A DNA stretch of 64,000 nt from Akebia trifoliata (lineage: Eukaryota; Streptophyta; Magnoliopsida; Ranunculales; Lardizabalaceae). Made by a program: the position numbers and the translations under genes. Under the pieces are notes generated by a model. The model was not told the DNA's origin and searched no databases. It worked only from the letters and a program-made list of their open reading frames with translations. The DNA is taken from assembly GCA_017979445.1 (NCBI GenBank), contig CM030718.1, positions 16,098,760 to 16,162,759 of the forward strand, given 5' to 3'. Position 1 is the first letter of the stretch. The number at the start of each line of letters is the position of its first letter. Below are positions 8,593 to 19,478 of this stretch, one piece after another.

Positions 8593-10302
8593 GGTAGACA
8601 CCCCATTTTTGCACTCGCCTGATTAATCAACTCGTCAACCCGATCGCAACGGTTCCCAATGATGGATGTTTATTCCAATGCTTTATTTTGTTACTAGATA
8701 TGTCTCGGAAATCTGGATGAGGTATCTCAAAGTGACAAAATCTTAGAAACCACGCTGCGCAAGGAAAATACAACCCTAGAAACGTAGAAATCATCATATT
8801 GCAGACCAAAAAGAAGCTTCACGATAAAAATCATTAAAAATGATCAAATTACTAAAATACCCCTAAGATCAAAATAATCCTAGAGCCTACATTACGCTTA
8901 GGAAAACCCATTCAAACACATAAAACAACAAATTGAAATCAAATAAATCATTTTGCCAATTACGAAAATGCCCCTCATCAAGTTCACGAACATTTCATAC
9001 AAAAACTTCATAAATGACAAAAACCAACACTCCCATTGAATTCCTTACGAAAAACTAATTCCAAAACATCTTGGAACATTGAAAAACGACTTAAAAAAAA
9101 ATCCTCTCCGAGGGCAAAATGGTAATTTCACAATTTTAATAATTAAAAATTTTAAAATTAATAAATAAATCATTAAATAATGTAAAATGAAACATTAATA
9201 AAATTAATTTTAAAATTTAAACCAAAAAATCAATCAATCAGGCTTTCAGGTAAAATTGTTGATGGTTCGCAAGATATTTCTTTAAGGACCCCTCCATTAA
9301 GGGGTCCAAAGAATTAAAGATATAATAGAGGGGGGTTCTCCAAAAATTTAAAGTCAATCAAGCAAGACTAAAGTTAAGATATTAAAGTCAATCAAATAAG
9401 ACTAAAGTCAAAATTAAAGTCAATTAAGTAAGATTAAAGTCAAGTATTAAAGTCAATCTCATAAAACTAAAGTCAAAACCCTAATCTAAACTAATCAAGT
9501 CAATCTCATAAGACTAAAGTCAAAACCTTAAGTCAAAACCCTAATCTAAACTAATCAAGTCAATCTCTTAAGACTAAAAGTCAAAACCTTAAATTAAAAC
9601 CCTAAAGACTAAGTCAATCTCATGAGAACAAAGTCTAAACCCTAATTGAAACCCTAAAAAGAAACTCTAATCAAACCCTAATTCTCCTAAAAATCTTTAT
9701 AAATAGGAGCCTCCACACCCTATTTTCGTATAAAAGAAAAAATCCTAGAAAAAGTAGGTGAAGAAGCCTCCTCAACCTCTCCAAAATCCTAATTTTAGAG
9801 TCCTAACTCCTTACCTAACACTTCTACTTCGATTTTAGCCTGAAAAACACCTAGAAACCTTTCAAAAACACTCCAAAATCCATAACAAATTCGAAACACC
9901 CAGATCCAAGAAGGAAATACCTTACTTCAGAGATCAAAAATCAGATCCAGAGACAGAACAAAGTAAGGAGTACGGTACAGAGAGCAGTTTCACCAGATCT
10001 GAGGGAATAGAACCTTTGCAAATCAAAGATAAGATTTTCGTTATTTTTTTTATCTAGGTTTTGTCATTAGCGATGTAGTCTTATTTGGGATAAGTAGAGA
10101 CCGGCATTGGCCGGGCGGGGTTGGTGCCTAACACCTTCCAACCCCGTAATATGATCCTCGGATTCAGTTTTTCTGTAGTGGATTAGTTTTTTATCCATTT
10201 TAGAGTCAGTTTGGTTCCTAGACCATAATAACTAGGTGGCGACTCCTAAACCTCGAGGGTCAAAAGTGGATCCGCGCACCCCGCGAATCGAGGGCGCTTT
10301 CA
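8593..10302 (+). repeat. A1 3' LTR (1.7 kb)
   Basis: It begins GGTAGACACCCCATTTTTGC, where the first T of the expected TGTAGACACC has changed to G, and ends CTTTCA. Size and sequence match the A2 LTRs (about 1.74 kb) and the solo LTR at 25570-27093. A TATA box lies at 9698-9705. A perfect 8-bp stem GGGGTTGG/CCAACCCC lies at 10117-10145. The AT-rich 8900-9240 part is unremarkable. Confidence 0.9.
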
Positions 10303-12240
10303 GCTGGCCCTGCACTATTTTTGTTGCCATTATGAGTTGGAAGGGGATTTTAATTGATATCGTTTTGCATTGGTACAAGATCTAGAACTATGAGCTTTCT
10401 ATTTATGTAAATCTGAATGACATTCTTCAACTTCCAACACTAACCTGTGGAGTAATCGAGAGCTCCCATATGGAACTCACAGTTGGTGGTATGATCATAC
10501 CTGACTATGTTCTCAGATTCTAGAAGTGGTTGTCTCAGTTTAACATAACCTCCCTGATGAGTGTCTTGAAACACTGAATTATACACACATTTTCTAGACA
10601 TTTATCTTTATTTTTGTCCCTATTTCTCCGTATTAAGGTAATAATCATGATAAGCCTCGAAACATCATATTGCATGTTAATTAGGCTTAATTATACATAA
10701 ATAAATTAATTTACTAGATAAATCTAATTACTTGGGTTTCTTGTACAGAAAATCAACATTTTGAAATCAAAATATTAAGGTAAAAACATTTGGGTCCACT
10801 TTAGAATGTCGTAATCCTTAACTCATGTTCTCATTTTTTGTCTCTTTATGCAAAGAAAAGTGGAGGCTACTTTTAGACTCTTCTACTTATATTTTTCTCT
10901 ATAAATAGAGCTTCAATCTATAGAGAAACCCTCCCTCCCTCTTGGTTCTCTCATCCAAGACTCCTTTAATCTAAGGCTCTTAGCCTCTTCTCTTATATTT
11001 TTGTAGTTTTATTTTCTAGTTTAGTTTTTTTTTTTTTTTTGCTAAATAGTCTTGTAAGAAATATAAGAAGAAGAATTTGTAAGTTTCTCCATGAAATGAA
11101 GAAACGTTCTTTCATCTCTTATCTTCCCTCTTTTGCAATGATATTATGCTAAACTCCCCTCCATTGGAGAGTGGAAAAGCCTAAAGCAAGTTTTTGTGTT
11201 GTTTTTAATTTTATGCCTTTTATCTAAAATGCTTATGAGTTCTTTTTAAGATTTCTTGCATCTTTTATTCTTAATATAGATATTTTATACTTAGATTAGA
11301 TCAAGATAAAGTATGCTTAAACTAGATAATTGGTAGTAGAAAGTTTTGAAGGAATTCTACTTAATTTATATTCTATCATTTGATTTCACTTGCTAAACTT
11401 TCTGATCTAAGGAGCTAACACTAAGCCCTTATGATTGAGTTATAAAAATGCTAGAGATTAGAAATTGCTCATCAACATGTTCTAAGTTGATCCATCTCTA
11501 ATGGTGCTTTAATTTCATAAGTTTACTTGGTTTTAACATCATTAATTTAGTTCATTTTCTAGTAATTTTAAATCTTCTTATAAGTTCAAAAATATAAAGA
11601 AAAATAGTTTTAATTCCTTTTAGTTAATTTGAATTTTATCCTCTTAGCTTAACTCTACTCCCCCTTTCTCTTGGGTTCAATCCCCTACTTGCCCCACAAG
11701 TAAGGTAAAAGTAAGATTAATATTAACTCCGGTGGGATGAACAACGATAGTCTCACCACTCCTTTGACCATGATAGGCAAAAGTTCTAACAATTTCATTG
11801 GCAATTGAGTGACCTTCCTTCTTCTCTATTGCTAGTCATTGTTATATTGATTGTTGTTGTAGCGTTGACGGTACTATTGTTGTTGCTGCAGTTGTGCTTG
11901 AAATTGAAACTGTTGTTGATTGTTGTATGGCCTTGAATGGGATTGTTGTGCCGATATGGATGGTTCAGTGGTACTTGAAAAGTCACGGGTGTTTTCGGTG
12001 TTGTAGTTGGGAAATGAATTGGTACTTGAGCTGGTTGCACATACCTAACTTGCCCTTCATCCTTCTTCTTTGTTGTAGCTACTGGTTTCTTTTGTATTAT
12101 TTTACTAGATGAGGTACCTTGTTGTGAAACTATCCAATCTATAATCATCCCTGACTTCAAGACATGTAACCTCTTTCTGATTGGCTGCCTTGATTCTTTA
12201 TAATTACCTCTACTCATAATGAATCGAAACATTTAATGCA
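10303..12240 (-). pseudogene. Degenerate Tat-lineage gag, minus strand, split by insert F1
   Basis: Read on the minus strand, 12232-11795 encodes a KPVATTKKKDEG-type linker preceded by HVLKSGMIIDW. It resembles the gag region of Tat elements, where a lysine-rich linker precedes a Gln/Asn/Pro-rich part. Past insert F1, the reading 10560-10303 gives YDHTTNCEFHMGALDYSTG, a degenerate form of the Cys/His motif (C-x-x-H-x4-H) found in Tat gag, then NPLPTHN. Frameshifts and stops are present and the two halves are in different frames. The gene is cut on the left by A1 at 10303. It could be the front of another element related to D, whose pol lies further right; order and strand argue that it is a separate copy. 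Confidence 0.65.
10561..11735 (+). mobile_element. Insert F1: solo-LTR-like element, 1.2 kb
   Basis: The insert interrupts the gag pseudogene and is flanked by GATGA on both sides (10556-10560 and 11736-11740). It starts GTGTCTTGAAACACTG, a small inverted repeat, and has a TATA box (about 10900-10907) followed by a pyrimidine-rich leader. It also has a conserved CCCYTTTCTCTTGGGTTCAATC region near its right end. A diverged copy in the other orientation lies at 57068-58338. Five-base duplications, a TATA box and the size fit a solo LTR. The right end, CCGGTGG, does not have the usual CA, so the class is not certain. Confidence 0.6.
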
Positions 12241-12590
12241 ATGTCATTTCAAATCATTTCTAACGATTAAGACAAATCGTCTTTCATCTGTGTCCATCCA
12301 CGTGCCCCACTATCATCAACACTACCCCCAAACTATGACATTTAGGTTGGATTAAAGTATCCTCCTAGGAGAACGTACTCTTTTACGTTCTCTTATAAAT
12401 ATGATACTTAGTACTCATTTTCCCTCTTACTGTGTTATTGCTCTCTATGATCTCATCTTTTTATATTTTATGAAAAATTTTCTCTCTTCTCTTTCTATTT
12501 TACCGTCCTCTTTACCTCTTTCAGGCCAAGGTAATCTTCTTCATTTTTCTTCTCTTTTTTGCAAACTTGATTTCTTAATGACTGCTAATA
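12241..12590 (+). promoter_or_regulatory. Promoter-like stretch before the coiled-coil pseudogene
   Basis: No reading frame is apparent. A perfect 9-bp inverted repeat, GAGAACGTA (12369-12377) and TACGTTCTC (12384-12392), sits immediately before a TATA box at 12394-12401. A pyrimidine-rich leader follows up to the first plausible ATG at about 12581. It could be the old promoter of the downstream pseudogene. The junction with the gag pseudogene lies somewhere near 12240. Confidence 0.4.
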
Positions 12591-14797
12591 TGACTCAACT
12601 TCAGAGGGGACTTTATATCCTTATCTCTATAGTTATTCAGGTCTACAAAGACCCCAAGGACCTTGACAAATGTCGTCAGGGGGAGGTTATGGTTTACGCC
12701 GGCCAAATTAAGGTTGGAGTTAGTTTTCCTCTCTCTCTCCATTCCGTATGGAAGTGTTGAGTAAGATAAATCGGGCCCCAGGCCAAATGTCTAGCAACTT
12801 CTATCTTCTAGTGGAGAAGATTGGTATAACCCCCAATGACTTCCTTTCCAAGTACAATCTAAAAACTATCCCCCAACACCTTGGGTCTCGATACTGACAA
12901 AGGATGGTACAAAGACCCCTAGATTGTTTATGGGAATTGAGAGTTTGCCCCTAACACTCCTTTTGCGGGATTTAAAATCCTTCAGACCTTTCAGGGTAAG
13001 ACTAGTTTTTTTTATATCTGGCTGTGTCTCATTTTTTGATTCTGTATGCAGCTCAATTTTTTTTTAACTTTGCTTTCCTTTATCTCTATATATTCTTCTG
13101 ACAATTCTACTGTTGTGGTAAGGAAAGAGCAGCATAAAACATCCAAAGATAGAAGGCTAGTGGCAGTGGGCCTCCAAACCAAAGCTGTTGAACAAGTAGT
13201 GAAAAGAGATTAGATCTATATTTCCCCTTTCATTATGTCTTGACTACCTGCACGATGGGTTTCCTTTGATCAAACTGCCTTTGCCTCTATTTTAGCCTTC
13301 TTTCTCCTTCAACTCCCTTAGGGTCCTCCGACGCCATGAATATTGAACTTTCGGAGTTCCCTTTCTCCTTCTCTCCTATCATCAAGGTTATTCATCCCTT
13401 TGACCAAGATAAGAATAAGAAAAAGAAGAATTAGGCCCATTGTGGCTTTATCTTCACTAGAAATGCAGGTCAACTGACACTGATACGTGGGGAATGAGAC
13501 AACTCAACTTCTACATTTGCTTATGTTTCTAATTTTGTTGTTACTGTTGTATATACTGCTCCTGCTAAGCTTCCTGAAGAGATTCAGGCTTAAGCAGTGC
13601 AGAGCTTAAACACCATCAAGGAGCACAATCCTGTCCCTAAAACTCAGCTACGCAAGAGGCACAGGCTGATTAAGAAAAGTTTTAAGAGTCCTTCCCCTCC
13701 AAAAGAATCTAAGCAAAAGGGTCTCAATCACTTCAAGACTCCTCTAGAGGAAACTGCATTCTTCTTGAGGGGTAACAGGTCCTTCTTCCTTGATGAAAAT
13801 GAGAATAATGAATTTCGACCCAGTTTTCATGTTTACAATAAGAGTTGCAGGGTGAGGAACCTTGTCATTGTTGCCTCTCTACTCTCCTATTCCTATTCCA
13901 TTTCTCTCTAGGACTGGGGTGTTGCAGATCGGGCCAATGCTGACTTAGGATTCGGCCAGTTTGTTCATGGCCTTTATTAGGTAATTCTCTGCTCTTCCCT
14001 CTCTAATCTTTATGTCTTGCTTACTTAACTGCTTTATTCTTCTTGTAAGCCAACTCCTATGGAACCTTGGCCTTCCTAAAATGGCATGAAGCTAAGGACT
14101 AGACCATTATTCTGACTAGGGTGCATGAAGAAAAAATCACTCTACTTCAAGCTAAGTTGGTTTATTGTAGCCAATTTTCCTAGGAGGCTAAAGAGGAGCT
14201 AAAGGCTAACTTGGCACAATTTTCCAAGGCAAACTTAGACTTGAAGGCCACCAATAAGAAGTTGGTAAATCTCCAAGGTGTTCTTCAACTAGAACTGGCC
14301 AACTATAAGGAGAGAGTATAGAGTAAAACTATAGAGTTGGCAGATTTTCAAGAGAAGGTACAATAGCAAAAGCTTGAGCTAGTCTCCCTTAGGAGTGGTA
14401 TTGAGACTGTAAGGGCAGCTCAGGCCAAACAAGATGAGATTGAGACTAAGAGACTGATGGGGCAACTATAGGCCCAATACTCTCGATTGGCAAATGAAGC
14501 TTCTTCGAAAGCTTATCACGAAGGCTTTGAGACTACTCGACTTTAGTATGAAGAGGGGGAGGATGAAGAAGACAAAGAGGATGAAGGTCCTATTGGTCCA
14601 CCTATGAAAAGATTTTAAGTTGGTCTGGTGACTATGGGCGAGTCCCACCCTTCCAACTAGATAAGGAGGGAAACCCCATTGCTATCTTAGGCCGAGTCCC
14701 ATGTGAGCTTATGGAGGCTAAGCATACCATATATTTGGACCAAAATAGAGTAACCGATTCACCTGCCTAGGCAAGTGACCTACCTCCTATCCCTATT
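12570..14797 (+). pseudogene. Broken multi-exon transposon gene with C-terminal coiled coil
   Basis: An exon-like start (about 12580-12770) reads MTANMTQLQRGLYI. A frameshifted part then contains NRAPGQMSSNFYLL and a DKGWYKDP-like segment near 12890-12915. These resemble, at low certainty, the plant 'putative gypsy-type transposon' domain (Transposase_28-like). Intron-like gaps occur, for example after CAGG at about 12990 and after 13975. From about 14080 to 14580 a heptad-rich, Lys/Glu/Leu-rich coiled coil is readable through several stops, ending in an acidic run (EEGEDEEDKEDEG, near 14550-14590). The remainder continues after solo LTR G1 at 16625. It is not functional. Such genes are typical of large non-autonomous plant retrotransposons, so it may be the gene of the element whose LTR is E. 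Confidence 0.5.
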
Positions 14798-14802
14798 ATC
14801 GA

Positions 14803-16624
14803 TATAAATACATGATCTTCGATTACGAGTGCCACATCTACTAAGGTTTGGAGTTGCCACCATTAATATTGTAAGTGGATGTGAATGGTCAATCGGAATA
14901 TACATTTTTCAAAATAATGTCATTTTTGACGTTTAGTAACTCTCGATGGATAAGATACCAATCTAACCTTGAGATCGGGGCAAACAGCTCGATTGAAGAA
15001 AAATGAAGGTGCTAGACACACTTTTCTCCTCTAGCAAGTGGCGGCAATCTCAACACAACTCGATCATTTTTTATTAAAATGTAAAATAAAGAAAAATGTC
15101 ACGTGTCAATGACTTGTACATTACGTAGGGATTCATTTTCAGCTTTACTTTGTAAGGATTATCTCATCGAAGGAGATGATCCTAAAGGGCATTAGCCTTG
15201 GACACAACTGATGTTTGAAAAATGTTGAGTTTAATATAGTATTTTTTTATGAGAGACTCAATGGTAAAATTGGTAACCCTTTTCAAAAGGGAATGGGAGG
15301 TATTTATAGGTGTTGGAAGGACATTTTAGGGATATAATGGGGTGACTTATTGGGAGAGTAAAGAATGACATAGGTTTTAAAGGTGAGGGATATGAAATTT
15401 ATAGTTGGAATGAGGGTAGTTATGTAATGAAGGTAAGTATGCTGTATTTTGATCCAAATGGTTTAGATCTTACCCAATCCATTTGGGTAGAGTGTTTGGT
15501 GAGATGAGATGAGTGATGTGAAATGGAGAGAATGGGGGTGTAAGGAGTTAGGTTTTTGATTGAGTATTAGGTTGGTTGAAGAGGTGAGGTGTTTAGATTA
15601 GAAGAATGGATTGTTTAAGGGGTTAGGTGTTTGGGTTTTTGGGAAGTTTGAGGGGATGATGACATGTGACAAAAAGAATAAGAGATGGGTTAATTAGATG
15701 AGTTGATTGGTGAGAAGGAGTGTTATATTGGATATGAGGGATGTAAGGTTGGTTCGCAGAAATGGGTTTGTAAATGATGATGAGTGATAGGTTAAAGAAG
15801 GGTATGGGTTGAGATGGGGGTAGATGATTTGTTTAGTGAAGGGATGATGTGGTTGGTTAGGGAAAGGTATGGGTTTAGATGATTTTGGAGAGATGTGATG
15901 TGGATAGATGGATGGTTAAAGAAAGATGATGGGGGTAGGTAGTTGGATGAGGGAGGTGAGAGGGGAGGATAACATGTGTCATCTTTGATGATTGGTTGAT
16001 GTAGGTTGTGATTTATAGGTTAGGGTCATGGGTTGGATGTGAATTGGATTATAGATTTGGGCTTTGGAGTATTGGATTTAGATTTTAGGAAGGCTGTAGG
16101 TTATTTTGGATTGGGTAGGGTTTGTTTTGAATTGGATTTTTGAGGGTGGTTATGTTTTAGGTTTTAAATGGTGGGGATTGGATTTAGGTTAGGAGATAAG
16201 GTGAGAAATTAATTTTAGAGACTTGAAGGTTTGTGGACCTGAGGTGGGCTTAGGGTTTTTTCTTGATTGGGAGGTGGAGCGGTGAGGGTTATGGAAGATG
16301 GTGGGTATCTCAAGTCTCATTTTGTATTTATTTATCTTTTTAAGGATTTTGCGAATCATCGAATTGATCAAAATGCCACGTGTTGGCAAATTGGGATTTT
16401 TAGGCCCGTCGGCAAGTTTTACCAGAAATCTGGTATTTTTTATTTCGGGAGTGGAGCGGTGAAGGTGGGGGTACACTAAATCTTTTTAGGTGGGCGACCT
16501 CGGTTTGATCAAAATATCATTTTTCAATGATTTAGGCCTTTGAGGCTCATTGGCAAATTTTGTTGAAAAATTGATACTTTTGGGCCCTTCCGAGTAGGGG
16601 CCCGTTCAAATTGGGGTGTCTACA
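14803..16624 (-). mobile_element. Solo LTR G1, minus strand (1.8 kb)
   Basis: Read on the minus strand it starts TGTAGACACCCCAATTTG at 16624. It contains a TATA box (complement of 15301-15308), a GGTGGCAACTCCAA block (near 14855) and a TCTAGCACCTTCA-type loop, all features of Tat LTRs. Both flanks carry ATCGA (14798-14802 and 16625-16629), a 5-bp target duplication. The left end reads TATAAATAC instead of TG, consistent with a G-to-A change. The coding sequence of the coiled-coil pseudogene joins across it, so it is an insertion followed by LTR-LTR recombination. Confidence 0.85.
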
Positions 16625-17400
16625 ATCGATGTCGATCAAGACGAGATGATCAACCCTCCAAATCCTATTGTTGAGATTTCACCTTCTGCCAACTAGCCAT
16701 CTACCACTGAATGCAGATATACTCCTTGGTTTCAGCTGTATTCTATTTTTGGTACTATTTTTTGTGCTATCCCATCTTTGGGATTTCTCTTGTACTCTCC
16801 TTGTTATTAATGAACATTATATTTTTAAGCTAACTGCTAATCTGCCTTCAATGTGAACTTTAATTTTCTGCACTATTTGCACTACACATTCAATTGTTGA
16901 TCTATTCTCTAATCTAGCATAGACTTTAACATTATGCTCTGCTTGCATGTGTGTGCTTTCTTTTCCACACTAATTGCACTGCACACTCAACTGTTGAACT
17001 ACTTTCTAACTTAGCATAAATTTCAACATTATGCTTTACTTAAACAGATTTGTTTTCTTGCACTACTTATATTTATTACCTCTTCCCCCTGGTTCTATCT
17101 TATGTAAATTTTACTTAGGTAAAACCTTTTCGTAAATAATCATATAGTAAATTTTGTACAACATTAAGTTATGTTCTTTGAGAGGTACTTTTGAGTTACT
17201 GTCTTTCAAGAAGGCTCTAACTCAGTGTTACTTAGATTTTTGAGCATAATACTCACCTTTGTTCTTGAAATGGCTATTTTATAGCACTTTTATTATTCTA
17301 AGGCAAACTGCATTCGTTCAACAATCTTCTCTTAACCATAAGTAGAGGATGACTTCGAGGATTTTTTATTCAGCTTAACAATTCTCTATGCTCTGTTACT
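16625..17400 (+). other. End of coiled-coil pseudogene and its 3' non-coding region
   Basis: The first 75 bases continue the interrupted gene (reading IDVDQDEMINPPN across the G1 site) to a TAG near 16698. What follows is T-rich non-coding sequence with two diverged copies of a CACTRCACAYTCAAYTGTTGA-type unit about 120 bp apart (near 16878 and 16978). I see no gene. Confidence 0.45.
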
Positions 17401-17509
17401 CAAGATAGAGCTTGGTCGTCCAGCTCTTCGCTCTACTGGTTAAAAAAAAGAGAACTGTGAGGATCAGACTTTAGAAAGAGCCCAACTCAATACTATGTTA
17501 CTCATGCCA

Positions 17510-18012
17510 GAGTAGGGCCCCGACCAGCTTTTTACTCTGCCAATTAAGGCAGAGAAGACCCACAAAGTCCCAGACCCAAGTGGGGTCCATCCTTAGTGTT
17601 ATTGTAGTCGTGGCAAAGTGAGCTCCCAACCAACTTCTTACTCTACCAATTAAGGTAGAGAAGACCCATATAAGCCCTGATTCAGGTAGGATCCATCTTT
17701 AGTATTCTTGGACTCATGATAGAGTTAGGCCCCGACTAGCTTCTTTTTATGCCAATTAAGGCAGAAAAGACCCATATAGGTCTGGATCTAGGCGGGATCC
17801 ATTTTTAGTATTATAAAACTCGTGTTAGAGTAGAGCCCCAACCAACTTCTTACCCTACCAATTAAGGCAAAGAAGACCCACGTAAGCACGGATCCAGGTG
17901 GGATCCATTTTTAGTATTCTTGGACTCGTAACAAAGTTGGGCCCCAACCAGCTTTTTATTTTGTTAATTAAGGCAGAGAAGAGCCTCATAGGCCCAGATC
18001 CAAGCAGGATCC
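17510..18012 (+). repeat. 106-bp tandem array with stem-loop units, about five copies
   Basis: Units start at about 17516, 17622, 17729, 17834 and 17940 with GCCCCRACCARCTTYTTA. Each contains an inverted repeat around AATTAA: CTCTGCC/GGCAGAG in the first unit and CTCTACC/GGTAGAG in the second, which is a compensated change. Later units are imperfect. A second short motif GGATCCAGGYGGGATCC follows. The array lies between the broken gene and the E LTR, the same relative place as the arrays of A1, A2 and C. A diverged flank extends left to about 17400. Confidence 0.8.
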
Positions 18013-19478
18013 ATCTTTTTTTACATTTTTTCTTACAGCTTCCACTTGGCTTTTAACCTTGCCAAGAATTAAGCATCAGTGGTTGGTACCATGGGTAGAG
18101 GGGTACACTGACTTCAATGGTTCTTGTGGATCTCACCATTATTTTGATTAAAATCAATATACTATTGTTTTCCCATGGACGGCTCCAGATTTGTCCGGTC
18201 AGAATCCAGTGCATGGTGCTAATGAAGTCTGCCTCACAAGTCCGAAGTCAGTCCTATCACCTCCCTCCTTGTGTAGGAATGTATCTGCCAAAACTCTTTG
18301 ACGCTCAAGTTAGAGAAGCAGATAAACAATCTAATAAACTTGTTAGACCTCCAATGCGAATTGTACAAGCCGCTCAAGATTATTTACTCTATGCGAATTG
18401 TGTTATTTATGGATCCTTCCTGCGAATCAAGGTTTTTCCTTTTCACGGGGAGTGATCCTGGGGAATCCCATGATTCCTTGGATCTCAAAATAGAATGGGG
18501 GTCTTCTGGATTAGATATACTATACTTGGGAGATCTACTTTGAGATCTCTAAGCTTGACATGTGCATATCAAGATTACGGGTATTCTTTGACCAGGTCTG
18601 CTTGCTTGGTAGACCAGGTCTTATTCAGTACTGTGATGCCCTTCTAACAAGACTAGGTGCCCTCTTCTTTAACCTACCTTGTTGTTGGGTAGCACCCGCA
18701 TGCTGATTTACACATGATACCCGTCACCCAGCCTGGACATGTGTATGGTCTAGATAATTGATCGGTTATTTCCCTTTACAGGTTTATTTTGAGCAAATGA
18801 GCAAAAAAAAGCTTAAATTCAATTTTAAGGGTTTTAGTATGAAGGTGATGGCCAAACAAACATTTAGCCTAGCCCAACTTTACATTCAACCAAGCAAAAA
18901 AAATCTCAAAAATTCAAAAATCGAATAAAAAAATGCAAAAAAATTGAAAGAAAAGAAATTCGCAAAACTTGAAAGAGCAAAAATTGTAAAAAAAATTACA
19001 AAAATCAAAAGAGAGGAAAATAGCAAGATTTCACATTTTTAAAGCAAAATTTTCAATTTAAATTCATTCAGGGACGTTTGATCTTCGAAAACTCTTAAAT
19101 TGAACCCAGTCTAGGAAAGTTTATTCAACTTTAAATGCAAAGTCAATTTTTACTAAAATGAACATAGATTGAAATTTTCACCTTCAAATCATTTTGTTTA
19201 TCAAATACTTTCAAGAGTCCTACATCATGCTAAGAAACTTATTATTTTTGAAAGTTTCGAAATCCATACATCGAGCCAAGAAGCCTAGAATTCTAAGTCT
19301 AATCCTTGTTATACTCTGAGCATAGGAAGACTTACTCTTTGTTTTAATAGATTCAATCTAAGTTCACTAAAAATAAAATGCAAACAAACAAGTAGGCTAG
19401 AGTTCGGTTAGAAAAAAAAGGAATTTGAGTCAATGTCTTTGTGATTCACTACACGCAATTCTTACGAAAAAGGGCAGT
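18013..19478 (+). other. Element E internal 3' region with polypurine tract
   Basis: No gene is visible. The frames at 18117-18455 and 18298-18543 overlap each other and look incidental. From 18790 to 19020 the sequence is A-rich. The segment ends CGAAAAAGGGCAGT directly before an LTR start at 19479, so it acts as a polypurine tract and puts the LTR in 3' LTR position on the plus strand. Confidence 0.5.

Larger units (their letters stand above)
1..10302 (+). mobile_element. Element A1: non-autonomous Tat/Ogre-like LTR retrotransposon, 5' end outside window
   Basis: Two direct repeats flank this unit: the first 907 bases match 9335-10302. The right LTR begins at 8593 after the purine tract and ends in CTTTCA at 10302. 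The primer-binding site TGGCGACTCCACTGGGGA follows the left LTR and is the type seen in the plant Tat/Ogre branch of Ty3/gypsy. The interior (908-8592) holds a long non-coding leader, a broken integrase tail, a stem-loop cassette and a 34-bp array. No gag, protease, reverse transcriptase or RNase H was found, so the copy must depend on proteins supplied in trans. It lies inside a minus-strand Tat gag that resumes at 10303. The right-hand copy of the target duplication should be GCTGG (10303-10307), but the left copy is outside the window. Confidence 0.88.

Noticed and set aside
11894..12112. Plus-strand frame opposite the gag remnant
   Set aside because: Shadow of the minus-strand gag linker.
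17510..18012. Regular repeat spacing suggesting a CRISPR-like array
   Set aside because: Units are contiguous tandem repeats without unique spacers, in a plant retrotransposon setting.
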